This document shows positions 25,193-36,927 of a stretch of 64,000 nucleotides of DNA, piece after piece; the first letter of the stretch is position 1, and the number at the start of each line of letters is the position of its first letter. A program made the position numbers and the translations under genes. The DNA comes from Gavia stellata (taxonomy: Eukaryota; Chordata; Aves; Gaviiformes; Gaviidae): assembly GCF_030936135.1 (NCBI RefSeq), contig NC_082611.1, forward strand, positions 13,407,001-13,471,000, given 5' to 3'. The notes beneath the pieces were generated by a model, which saw nothing but the letters and a program-made list of their open reading frames with translations, did no database searches and was not told the origin of the DNA.

Positions 25193-25232
25193 TTTTTTTT
25201 CCCCCTTTTTTTTGGGGGGGGAGGGTGGGTGG
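25193..25232 (+). repeat. T8-C5-T8-G8 homopolymer block with G-quadruplex motif
   Basis: Eight T, five C, eight T and eight G follow one another directly, then aggg, tggg and tgg. The G part (from 25214) holds four runs of three or more G separated by loops of one or two bases, fitting a canonical intramolecular G-quadruplex with very short loops. Such blocks are slippage-prone and assembly-error-prone. Confidence 0.85.
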
Positions 25233-28073
25233 TTGAGTCTTTCAAGTCTAACTACCCATTAGTCTTACAACACCTTGGTTCCTGTTGCTGAAAGGAGATG
25301 CTTGTAATTATTTAATTAAGTAAGTTGCTGATGTAAGTCCTTAGGGATTCGATCTAATTAAGATGGAGCTTATTCACTGAAGAAGCAAATAATTTAACAG
25401 CATGTACTATCCCAACGAATTATCCAGCTTGACTTTTGAATAGTCACTACTAACTGGAAAGAAGAAATCATGACATGTCAACAGAGCAAGCTTGAATGCT
25501 ACTACCATAATCTGCTCATAGTCATACATAATAATTAAATTTCAATCTACTTGTGGTCTTCAAACTCTGTATTCAGAAGGTCCACTTCCAGTCCAGGTTT
25601 TATTAACCAATTGAGAAACTTCTGAAGGTCTCAGACTAGCAGTCAGCGAGCAGGAAGCCACCTTAAGGCAAGAAAGAGGAAACAGTGGGCAAAAACTGAC
25701 ACTCAGACCACTGGATGTAGCCTGAATTGTCGGAGAAAAGAAAACAATAAGGCCAGATTTGAAGAGATAGCTAATATCTTTTATGCAACCAGTTAATAGA
25801 GCTTGGAAAAAATCCACATGCTTTCAAATATGCAAGTACTTTTGCAGGGCTGGCAAGGAAAACAATAAAATTCAAGTTTCACTCATCCTGTGAACAAATT
25901 ATGCTAGTCTTCAACTTAATTTATGATAATCACCTAGACAGTTAGGCAGAGAAAAGGTTAACTCCTTAGCCATAGAGGAGCATTTGGGGATGCCAACAAA
26001 AGGTCATGAGCTAAGAGCCCCTGCAGGCCAGGGAAAGGGAAAGGGAAGCCTGGAGAGAGCTCTTGGGACAGGGCAGCTGGGAAAGCTGTACCACCAAAAC
26101 ACGGTCTCTGCTGGCTCCATGGGTTTTAGTGCCTGGGAGAATGCTGAATTTCAGTTCCCAGGTATTTGATTAACTTCCTTTGGGGACACTGGTAGATCAG
26201 GACTCAGAGAATTAATTGGCAGACCTGCAGTAAACTGAAAGCAAGAAAGCAACAAACCAATCCCCAAAATCCACAATGGAGATTGATTAATTCAGAAATG
26301 TCTCATCACAGAATATGAAAAACACTTTTCCCCCTTCCTCTCAGCTGCAGATTCCTACTTTAAGTGTTAGGGAAGAAACTGTAAACTTGTCTGAATTACA
26401 AGCAAACTGCCTGCCTCCCCCAAAAACGGAAAAGAAAGTATTTTTTAATGCTTATACATTATATAACACATAAGCATATATCATTTAAAAGGACATTAGC
26501 AACTTGACTTATTTCCTCATTTTGGAGATGATGCATTAAAAGTGAAAATGCAACTACTTCAGTTTTCTTCTTACGTAAACATGTGCGTGTCCACAGTGCC
26601 TGTGCTCAGATCTTCAAGGCTGGTGCACAGGAGAAGCAAATCCTGCTTGCCAACAAGTAGATTACTTTGCTTTTCATTGAAGGCCATTGCAAAAGGTTCT
26701 TGGTCAGTGGCCAAGCAGACAAATAAAGGTGGCATATAAGGAGCCAGGTGGGCTCTAGTCCCATCCTCGTTCATGTGCCCTGGTTGGAACAAAGTGGAGG
26801 CCATTCGCAGAGGTCTTTTATTCAATGCTAATTCACTTCTGGTAAGCAGGCAAAGCTGTTCTCACTCCTATTCCTTTTGCACAGAAGAGATATGGTAATT
26901 CAAGCAGGCAGTGCATGCATCCACCCTACTCTCGATTTACACATCTCTGAAATATCCTTAAAATGCAGAGAAAATAAAAAAATTGGTGGCATGGAAGGTC
27001 CAGTCTGACAGCTGAAAGCCATAAAGGTATTAATTACAAAAGATCTGTTGAGTTTTATTTGCAGAGTGTTTTACAGTCTGGGACCTGGAGCAGCAGGTTA
27101 ATGAGAGATGCTGGGAAGCAACCACCTTGTAAGGAGATGGTTCATGGAAATGAACCATCTACAAGGTGTAGAAAAGTTTTATTGCTGCTACTAAACCTAG
27201 GAAACACATAATGTCCTAGCATACAAGGTATTACAATTAACGCGATCAGCTTTTTACACCCATTTTTTTTCAGACCACTTGCATGTATAGCAAAACACAT
27301 TGCACTTGCTGTTAAAGATTTCCAAATCACTCTCCAAAGAAAAGGAGTTGTTCTTTTTTTTTCTTTATTGTCTGATGCCTCGGGGTTTTTTGCCTGTCAC
27401 GGTACTGCAGAAAAGAAAGAATTGGCAGCTTTTCTGGGTATTGTAAATACAAGTACGAATTCAGAAATGATCCACAGTAGGAGACTTTCAATTGTCATTT
27501 ACTTTTGACCTTTGGTGTGAAACTACCTCAAGAATTTTCTAGAAGAGTGATGTACTTCACGTGAGTCCCTATTTGTATCTTGGTCCAAAGAAAGGGCTAT
27601 AATTCTTCACCAAGCGCCCTTTGATTCCTTTGGAAATTACAAGTCTACGTATTATTTCTTCAGCAGGAGAGGGGGCTCTGGGTAACTGCACTGACAATGG
27701 CTAGTATCGTGATTGAGTTCGGGGACCCCTCCCAGGTGGAGGGGATGGGTGACCTCCTGGGGGCTGGCCACCGCTTGCATCCTGGCCATCGTCAGGTCGT
27801 GCCTGCATTTGCTGACCCAAGTGTCTTCCAGCTCTCCAAATGGGATGGTGTGTCTCCATGTGGTTCCTTTTTGTATATGTGACTTCAGATAGACACTAAT
27901 GGCAATGCCGTCACCACACCTGGGCTCTTAGCTGTTGTACAGCTGCTGCCAGGCTTCTTCGCCCATGTGTTAAGATCCTTGTATAAATGTTCCTTGTGCA
28001 TTGTGAGAGCTAATGATAGATGTGAGTCTTACAGAAATAAAGCTAATACTAAGACTTGCTGCTTTCTTTTCAG
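25233..28073. other. unique non-coding sequence
   Basis: No gene recognised. A bulged hairpin (27123-27168) is listed separately. A GC-richer segment at about 27660-27870 carries a 61-codon frame with no domain. Poly(T)/poly(A) runs occur at about 27353-27362 and elsewhere. Confidence 0.5.
27123..27168. repeat. compact bulged hairpin (9 + 10 base-pair stem)
   Basis: The segments caccttgta (27123-27131) and tacaaggtg (27160-27168) pair perfectly, as do gatggttcat (27136-27145) and atgaaccatc (27150-27159). A ggaa tetraloop closes the stem, with a one-sided agga bulge (27132-27135). All 19 pairs are Watson-Crick. At 46 bases it is shorter than a typical microRNA precursor (about 60-80). It may be the core of a longer structure or a DNA foldback. 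Confidence 0.9.
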
Positions 28074-28313
28074 TATGCTTTTGGATTTAAATTTTATGGC
28101 GCAGAAACTCCAGAGAGGGGAAAACCACTATTCCTATTCACGAACATGACGTCTGTGTCCCAGCCTGCCCTTTCCAGCTGCAGGTCTCTGGGAAGAGGGA
28201 GGGAAGGACTCCAGAGGCTGCAGCACCTGTGGACATGAGTACCACGAGCTGTGTGGAACTGAACAGTGAGGAGAAGATGGCCATATATTTAGCGTGGAAG
28301 CTTTGGCTTTGTG
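28074..28313 (+). other. exon-like segment (possible lncRNA exon)
   Basis: A strong acceptor (pyrimidine-rich gctttcttttcag ending at 28073) and a strong donor (gtg followed by gtaagtc at 28314) bound a 240-base segment. All three plus frames contain stops within it (one runs to 28236), so it cannot be an internal coding exon. It could be a non-coding exon, a last-coding plus untranslated exon, or a chance pairing of two good signals. No homology is recognised. Confidence 0.25.
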
Positions 28314-31300
28314 GTAAGTCAGATCGCTTATTATTGTTTTATCATATTTTTTGAGCTTCATATTTAATTCAGGTCAAACCTAAACTACTAAACAGAACTG
28401 TTATGCAGCACACATATCAGATAAATGAAGAGTGGGTTTAGCATAGCTCTGACCCAGTTACTTCATGCAATGTTTTCTAAAAGCAAAAATGGAAATCTCT
28501 TATCTGAACAAGAAATGAGCCTTTGTTCCCCTGCCTATTGTGGCATTTTGCATATATTTGGTTTCAAAGATTGATTAAATTTACCATTCTGAATCTTTCA
28601 CTGGTATCATAAAGGCATGTCTTTGCTGGTAACCCAACCCAATAGTGTATTGGACAAAAGAATGTCTGCCATCAGAGGCACGCAGAGCAATCTTGACACA
28701 TCAGATGGCAGGAAGACAGGACTAGAGTTGGTAAATATTAATAAAACATTAAAAATAGCTAGTTGTTTTTAAAGAGTAGTTCTATTTTTGTTACTGTTCT
28801 CAAAAGCAAAAGAGAAGATATTGGCAGGAAAGAAGAGGCAAGCCAAAGAATGAAATTCCAAGATGTTTGAAGGACTCATAAAATACAGACGTGCTTTTCT
28901 AATCTTTCTGAAATAATACATATTTCCTACAATCTGTATCCCTTCTTTTATAGATACATATATATAAAGATTGTGAGTCTGAGAGAGAAAAAGAAAAAAG
29001 ATCATTAAAAATTCTTTAATTGTTAATTTAAATTTCAATTTACATACTTCAAAAAATAGATTCACTCTGAATTATTAAAAAAAAATCACAAAATAGCCAT
29101 GGGAATTTTTCAAGTTTGCAATCAAACATGTTTTTTAGTAATTAATTTTCATTATGTTTGATTTTAGAAATCCTGCCAGGTTCTGATTATTATGATTAAA
29201 ATGGGAAAAGTGAATGTAAAAAGAAAGTGATGGAAAATGAAACGGAATGTTCTGCATTCGTCCCCCCACCTGAGCTATTGAGAAAATTAATATTTAATTA
29301 AAATCCTGATTTTAGAGAAATAGCTTGGTTTTTTTAATAAAAAGATTATGACAAATTGTCAAATAGCTGTATTAATAAGTGCTACAAGGCAGTTATAAGG
29401 CAAATTTCACCAAGAGACTTAGGTGCTGCTTGTTACTGCCTTGGCAGGGAAAATGCTAATATCCTAATGGATTGATTTAAGAAGCACTGTGTAATTTGTA
29501 ACACTTCAAGGATGTCCAGAGATTGTACTTACAAGGAATATAAATAAGAGCTGAAATTAAGTGCTGAGATAGGTGGAGGGGATGAGGATTCAGTCATTCC
29601 CATTAGGAAAGTCACTGGGATTCTGCACTCGTCACAGAAATATCTGTTGCGTTGCAGGACACCAGTGTGCAACAATGCAATTTAATACTTTCCAAAGTTT
29701 CCACTCCATGCCCTCTGGTTGGCCAGCTCTTTCCTGTCATCTTCTTTTTTTCTTCTTCTTGCTGCTTTCCTCCATTCCTGTTTTGTATTCCCTGCTTCCT
29801 TCTGACACCCTTGAAAACATAACGCTTGTTGCTCCAGTGTATCAAGCACTCAAAACTGAAACCATGCCATGGTTCATCTCTTTTATCTATTATTTAGCAG
29901 GGCAGGCTTTTGAAAGCAATGAACACTGTTAGACATAAAGACTGCTGGATACCTCATCAGACAGCATGGTTGAGACATGTACCAGTTCAGGAATACTACG
30001 GCAGCAGAAAAGCTATTTCTCAAATAAAAGAGAGAAAAACCGGTTGTTGAAAGCATAAAGCCCATAAACTATGCTCTGGGTCTGTGCTCTGAGGCCCACA
30101 GTAACTGTTGCCTGTGGGTGGGGCTCATTGATTTTTCTTTAAAAACTGAAGAGAGAAAGAAACAAAAAAACTTTATTAAAGATAATACGTCATTACTTGG
30201 GTCAGCAGTGCAAGGTTATTTCTTTTGTACAAGTCAACTTTGTCCACATTTACCTGCTTCCTAAAACTTTAGGTAAAGGGGACAGTCAATAAATAGCTCA
30301 TGAGAAATTGCTGCTTGTGCTAGTTTAGGCTGAGACCGGCACTTACAAAGCTGTGGTCTGAGGAGGAAGGTCAGAGTCCTACCATGTGTGGTACACCATG
30401 GTTCCTTGTCCCCTCTTATTCCCAGGAGCAGTACCAAAATGTGGCTGTGGCCACCTTCCTTGTTCCTAACCGCTAGCTCCATCACCTGCTCTCATGGACG
30501 ATAACAGAGCTTGGAGGGGAGGTCTCCAAAACTTTGCCCTTTCCTGAGCTTTCTTCGTCATGTAGAGAGCTATAACTCAATGCAACCAACAGCAAACAGA
30601 GACAGGCGAAATGTTGCCTGTGAGCATTTCATCATTTGAAAGGTTGAACAACTGTTTCCAACGCCTCACTTTACCAAGGTGCTCTTAGACTGTGCTGACA
30701 TTATTCCTTCTCATTTTGAACAAGGCAGAACTCCGCAGAGAATATGCAATTTCCCAAGCAGTCTCTTGAAATCTAGTTTTATTTGAACACTAAACTTGAG
30801 TAGAAGCCAGGTTGCCTTAACTACTTTTCTTTGGCTCCCTCCTCATACTTTGGATATGGAGGGGAAAAAACCAGTAAGAGCAGACTGGGAGACTACTTCA
30901 CTGAGATTCTGCTTTGGCTTCTAGCATTTGTGGCTAATACTTAGAAATTAGTCAAGTTGGATTTTTACACTTCATGTGTGATTATGCTGGGCATAATTCT
31001 GCTGTCACTCATGCAAAAATAAATACTGAAACTAATGGAGTTATATGAAAATAAAACTGATGTAAATGAGAAAAGAATCAGCCCCCCTACGGATACGAGA
31101 TCAGATTACTACTACACTCTTATTTACACTAAAAGTCCTTTATACCACTCTGACAGTCAAAAGTGGTTTTAAATTGCTGGAACAGTGATATCCACTCATT
31201 TTAAGATGCTTTTATGCTCCCAGAACAGTGGTGAAGGCTTTAGTGTAAGTGTGAATAGACTTCCCTGTTAACAGATGCAAACTGTTGTAAGAAAATTGGG

Positions 31301-32877
31301 AAGAGGCGGCAGCTCCTGGCACCACCACGGCCCTCCCTGCCGTCGGGTGCATCACTTCCGACTCCACTGCTCCCTTCCTGCCTTAGACCAAGCACCTGTA
31401 CCAAAGACTGGGCACCGCTCAACTTGATGTCAAACATCAGTAATTTAGCTTCTTGCCACCATCTCCCAGTGATGGTATTGATGTTGGCCCCTGTGGGAAT
31501 TGCTGTTTGAGGGATGCTTAGTTTGGTCATCTGCTTTCAGTCTTGCACAAGTCGAGAGGTGCAATTGTCTCCAGGAAGGCTAATTCAGGCCGATCACATT
31601 TCTAATCTGTGTTTGTTAAGAAGAGCGTGGCAGGAGGCAGAACATTTCCTTCTTACTCTGGAAAGTCTCCAATTAAATGATTAATTTATATTGGAGTGGG
31701 TCCAATCAGTATTGGATTAAACGATAGTGAAATGTCTTCCCTCTTCTCGAGTGGGGAGTGGGTAAGTCTGTATCCGTCTTGCATCGTTCACTGCAAGGCA
31801 GCAGGGTTATCGTGTGACTGGACTGAATCTGAAGCACAGGATCAGGGTACCAAAACAGATTTGCCACATTCATCAGATGAAGACATCCATCAGCTGTTGG
31901 CCAACAGGGTTTGCTGTGTGTCCGGGTCTGCTCAGAGCCAGCAGAGACTAAAGGCAGAGCAGGGAAGAGGCTCTCACTGGAGCACTGGGAGTCTCAGGTG
32001 GAACAAGCAGCTGCTCCAAAGTTGTTCTTGTGATTCTTCTTGGCAAGAAACTATATAATCAGATTTCTTTTAAAATCTCCCAAATCCTTCTTTGCTTTGA
32101 TTCTGTGTATAAAACTATGTAACTCTTGGAGAATGTGTACTGCTATGATGAGTCTTGAAAGTTAATGGTAAAATGAAATGTCAGATGAAGAAGCTGTAAA
32201 TCCTGTCTTCTTAAAAGTGTCTGAATGAAGAGTTGAAACAGCTCCTCACCTTCTTGAGGAGCAGCCAGGTTAGGTGATAGTAATGGTCTTTCCCAAACAG
32301 ACGCTGACACTGAAGTTTTGTATGTGGTGTACTGGGACCTCATCCCTGACCTGAATGCAAGATAAGGGGAATGAAATGGTTTAAGATGCTCAGTTGTTTT
32401 CTGTCACCTTAAGGAGCCTTTCTAACCCCAGGAGATCACTGGAGTAGATAACTAAGGTGCGCACATCATGGGCTGGGAAATATGCTGCAGCTCCGGGTGA
32501 TTTGTTTGTACAGGCAGAGCAACTGTTTCTGTACTACTTCAGTAAAGCGTGGAATAAACACTGCCATTATAAGCACTGTACATCAAAATTGCTTAAGTAT
32601 GAGATGGGCACCAAAAAATCAAAATTGAATAAATACATGTGACTCTGTAAATGCTTGAAGCATAATTAGCTGTAGTATTTTAATGAACTCTTTACGTATT
32701 ATATAGAAAAAGCAGCTTGTTTACACACCAAGTTCAGCGTTCAGAGCTATGCTGTAATTTGTTATTTGAAAACGCAGTACTGTATGCCTCTGATCTTATA
32801 ATCTGTTGACTTAAATCACAGACTGTCAAGTACATTTCAAGATTATCCATGTTTGCATGTCAGATTATATTTTTTAG

Positions 32878-32951
32878 GGAACACAGCTTCTATTTATTCT
32901 TAACTCCATTGATGAATTTCTCAGGCTTCTGCCATATGCTACGTGTCACAG
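32878..32951 (+). other. small exon-like segment, 74 bases
   Basis: An attatattttttag acceptor precedes it and a consensus cag|gtgagtat donor follows. Two of three frames are open across the segment; the first encodes a Leu-rich peptide beginning GTQLLFILNSIDEFLRLL. The acceptor is T-rich but weaker than those at 28.07 and 52.32 kb. An alternative acceptor lies inside (tttctcag, about 32924). No family is recognised and the call is speculative. Confidence 0.2.
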
Positions 32952-34176
32952 GTGAGTATTTTGCTGTCTTAAAATTTGACAACTCTATATCCAGTTTAAT
33001 AGTTCTGTCATCTCAGCATTGCCATTAGCACTGAATCACAATAGTGCATATTTAAGCACCAGATTATGGCATCAAGTATTTATTAAAGTAACAGATAACA
33101 AGGGCAGACATTTTAAGAAGAGTCAGTAATACTTTAAAAACATCAGTCAGTCAACAAAAGCGTAAAGACTGATTTAGTGACTAATTAAACAAAGTTTGCT
33201 GAATGTTTATGGCTACCTAGCTAAACTGCACTTTTATGCATCTAGCTCACTGTGGGCTTCATGCATAATTCACAGACACTGACAAAACTGTTGAAAAAGG
33301 TGTGTAGACAATATATTTAATGAACAGTTTTAATGGTTTGAAGATTAAAAACAGAGGAAGATTTGTAAACCCATATTCAGAAAGGATGCAGATATGTTCT
33401 TGTGCATAAATTACGCAGTAGCTGGTTCTCCAATGTAGTTTATGCAAAATAGAGGTAATGGAGTACTGTGCAATGTTAATATGGATCAGCTCTTTTGAAA
33501 CCACATTCCTGTCCTGCTGAAGGTAAGCACCCTCCTTAGATTCAGAAACATAGAAAAAATAAGTGGGTGGTTAGATAAGTACTATGAAAAACACAGCCTT
33601 TTAAACTCTAAAGTCAAATAAATATGTATCACTAAATGATAGCAGTCATTTAGTTTTGCCGTTTTCCTGTTATAATATCACCAGCCCATTGAAGCAGTGA
33701 AATTTAAATCCCCTTAAAAACGGGTATTATTTATGTGCCTGAAATTACACGCTTTATTGGATTAGAACTACAGTTCCAAATATGAACCTGATTTGAACAA
33801 TTGCAAGTTCCTTGTTACTGGAAAGGCAGCCTTGTTTCTCTGTTGGTTTGCTTCCAACATTTTTTTCCTCTCTTTTTTATAAACATTTCCCTTTTAACAT
33901 TTCTCCAGTACTTGAACCCCGAGTAATCCAAAAACAGTAAGGGAAAGAGTTTCAATCAGCAGGTGGGAATTTATATTCCTTTATCCTTATAAACACTGCA
34001 ACCCAAACCCAAGCATCAGTAGCCAGCGTTCATTCTGTTTACTTTCACACTGTGATTTTTAACCAGTCCTGAATGTTTAACTCATGGGAGTGAACATTTT
34101 TCTCATGGAAGCAGTTCTTCTGTCTGACATGTTCAAGTTCTTAACTTTGCTTTACCTTTGCTTGGAAAGAGTTATT

Positions 34177-34210
34177 TGGCCATCGCTCACAGGCTGCTGG
34201 GCGATGGCCA
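34177..34210. repeat. hairpin with 10-base perfect arms
   Basis: Arms tggccatcgc (34177-34186) and gcgatggcca (34201-34210) flank a 14-base loop. The CpG-containing arms stand out from AT-rich surroundings. Confidence 0.85.
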
Positions 34211-35821
34211 GCCTCTTCACTGATGGCAATGTTGTGCTGATTAGAAAACTTGCAACAAATGGCAAAATCTCGCACATGATCTTTGCCTAATCAACTTCAT
34301 CAAGGCTCTTCCCTAACATTGCAAATGAAATCTAAACATTAGTTCACCCTTTAGGTTTTTGGGTCATACTCAGCATTGCAGCTTGCTTTATGCAGGTCAT
34401 AACTACCCCAATATAATGTGGAAATGGGGAAGGGAAGAACCAAGAATGAGAAAGCAGAGATCAGTGTTCAGCATTACTGCAGTCTCCTATCTTCTGGGCA
34501 GATTTGGTAGGCGAGTGATGAGGTTATTAACCGCAAAATTCAATCTGGAGCCAATTGACATTTCATGTGAGTCAGAGCTGGAGCTGGCAGCACAGTGGGA
34601 CAATATATTTGCAATTAGCAAATATTTTAATGTGCACTGGCATGTCCTTCAATCAGCTGCTCTCCCAGGCTTTCCTGTTTACTTTGCTGTGAAGAAGGTT
34701 TGTTCTTGTGGGAACGTTTCTCTGAGCAGATTTCTCCGTTGGCAGGAAGGTGATGGAATAGCAGCTTCTGTCTGTGTTTAAACCTCAAGGACATGGGTAC
34801 TGACAAACATTGCACCTCCCAAGCAAGCCCTCCTCTCCTTACAAAGTGTCCGACATCCAGGCTAGCACAAGGAGCAATACTGTGTGACTGGGACAGCCCA
34901 ACCTTTGTAGCAGCTGAGGAGTACAGAATCTCTTGTGAGGAGGATGTGAGCATGAGAACGTGAATCTCTTCAGCAATTTCTCTGCTGCACTGTGTTGGCT
35001 ATGCCCATTTTTCAAAGCATTCAGTGAAGTAAAAGTATTTTTGTGAATCAAATCCACTTCTGCATAGTTCACAGACAATAATAAATCTGTGTACTATAAT
35101 AAAACAACTTGTATCTAGGTGAAAATAATAAACTTGCAATCCTGAATTAAATAATATCCCACTTACTATAAACTGTGTGATTGAGGGGGGAAAAAATGCT
35201 GTTGTTTTCTGAGCTCCTCTAGTCCCACACTGCAAGGATTAGTCTCAAGAAGGTACGTGGCAGCGGCATATCTCCATGAGTTACCTTTCCTGGACGCAGC
35301 TCCCACTTGGGGCTTCAAGGTCCTGGCAAAAGCAGTAGGGCTTTTCCTTGGGAAATAGAGTCTCTGGAATATTTTGCATTGGCCATTTTTACAGTGCCAC
35401 CTTTGAGCATTTCTAATGTGGTTGTGCAGAGTGAAACTGTTCAAGCTCATACATTTTGATTTCACTGTTTTTCCTTGCTATGACTCTAGTTCATTTTTCT
35501 GTTTGGCTTGTTAAGCTGCTGCTTTTCCTGTACCAGGACAGGCTGCACACTTTATTGATTAAGCTGCCTGGTTTTCTCTTTCAGTGACATCCTTCATTTG
35601 AATGTGTATCTGTTTTGCTGAATCAGCTGTGTATTGAAACACTCGAGGGTTCAACTACTCTTCTGTTTGAGCTGCATATTTAGTTTAATCCTCTTGTGCT
35701 TTTTTGCTTGTTCAGCTGGCTACTTCTTTAGCCAAGTAATTTGGGGGGATGGAGGGGTTGCATTGCCAATTTCATTTCTGACTGGGAAACATATTCTATA
35801 AAATGAATTTAAAGTTTGAAA

Positions 35822-35843
35822 TTTAAAGAGAGTTTAAAGAGAG
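35822..35843. repeat. 11-base tandem duplication
   Basis: The unit tttaaagagag occurs twice head to tail, followed by a degenerate third unit (atttaagagg). It is a small slippage repeat. Confidence 0.85.
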
Positions 35844-36865
35844 ATTTAAGAGGATCTGCTCCTTCACTCTCCTTAGCACCTGCGAAAGTTGGAAAGCCAA
35901 GTACACAGCCTAGCAAAGGCAGCGCAGGTGCAGATTCAACTGCATTTCAAGCAAGCAGGATAGTGCTATGGCAGTAGCTTCCCTCAGAATTGAAGCTGTT
36001 ATTTGTTATCAGCAAATCTCATGCTTTCTCAGTAGCACTAAGCAAGATTGTTAGCTGTAAAAAAAATTCCTGGGAGGTTCCCACACAAAGCTTTTTGGAG
36101 ACTCCTCGTACAGTGCTAAACAGACTCCGGTGTGGACTGAGGACTGCAACGGCAATTCAGTGGAATTTATTTCGGTGTCCACACCTGCCCCTTCTGTTCA
36201 AATGGTTGCAAGTCTGTGAAATCGATACTAGAAATTCTGTGACCCTCTTCATCTATCCTCTGCAGAAGGCTGTCATTTAACAGGGAAATTAAATGAAACT
36301 CAAAACAATGCAAAAATATCAACTTCTGGAGAAAATGGCAAAATTGCAGTGAGGTTTAGCAAGAGACAGACATCTGGTGCTGGTGAGCAGAATGTGTATA
36401 AATGACTGATGTTTATGGTGTCCCTGCTTCAGGACCCGACTCTCAAGGCCCTTACCATCAGAGGGAAGATCCTCTGCAGTTCCTTACCATTATATCCCTT
36501 TCAAAAATGTGGCATCTTTCATCCCTACATTTCTGTTTACTAGTTACATTTTATGTTATTTCAATACTTTCGTATTTTAAAAACATGCTCCCCCAACGCC
36601 TGGGGTAGACCCGGTGCAGGAGCAAGCTCCCTGTGCTGAGAACATAAAGGCTGCAGAGGAAGAAACGCGGTTTGGCTGCCCCGATGCTGGCCGTGTCCCC
36701 AGAAGTGCTTTTGCCTTCTGTGAGCAGCACGTGGAGATTAGAGCAGCCTGAACTGTTTGCAATCAGCCCTCCAGAGACCTTTGCTCTCTTGAGCTGAGCT
36801 GTCACCAGCATCTGGCCCCACCGTGACCTTGGTCTACTGAAATGACATTGGAGTGAAGGTCTTAA

Positions 36866-36927
36866 TTTTCTCTCTCCCCCTTTTCTTTTTCTCTTTTTCT
36901 TTATCCTCCCCCCCACCCCTTTTTCAG
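36866..36927 (+). promoter_or_regulatory. 60-base polypyrimidine tract ending in CAG
   Basis: Sixty consecutive bases contain only two purines, and the tract ends with tttttcag. As RNA this would be an exceptionally strong splice-acceptor signal; as DNA it is a polypurine/polypyrimidine tract able to form triplex structures. The sequence after it (36928 to about 37190) is non-repetitive and has a homeodomain-like ttattaattgat motif. No clear donor defines an exon. The antisense Lys/Arg-rich open frame across it is an artefact of the tract. Confidence 0.4.

Larger units (their letters stand above)
28314..36865. other. mostly unique non-coding sequence
   Basis: AT-rich, with local G+C rises at 31300-31400 and 31900-31990. 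It contains one small exon-like segment (32878-32951), a 10-base-arm hairpin (34177-34210) and a small tandem repeat (35822-35843), all listed separately. The largest open frame (34359-34781 plus, 140 codons) shows no domain or low-complexity pattern and is not called a gene. Confidence 0.45.

Noticed and set aside
32090..32115. gattctgtg motif as another CR1 tail
   Set aside because: The single motif stands alone without the ttccaacc or gatgatctt blocks; the same applies to gattctgtg near 7311 and 9080.
34359..34781. 140-codon plus-strand open frame
   Set aside because: No recognisable domain and ordinary composition; it is about the length expected for an occasional chance frame in 64 kb.
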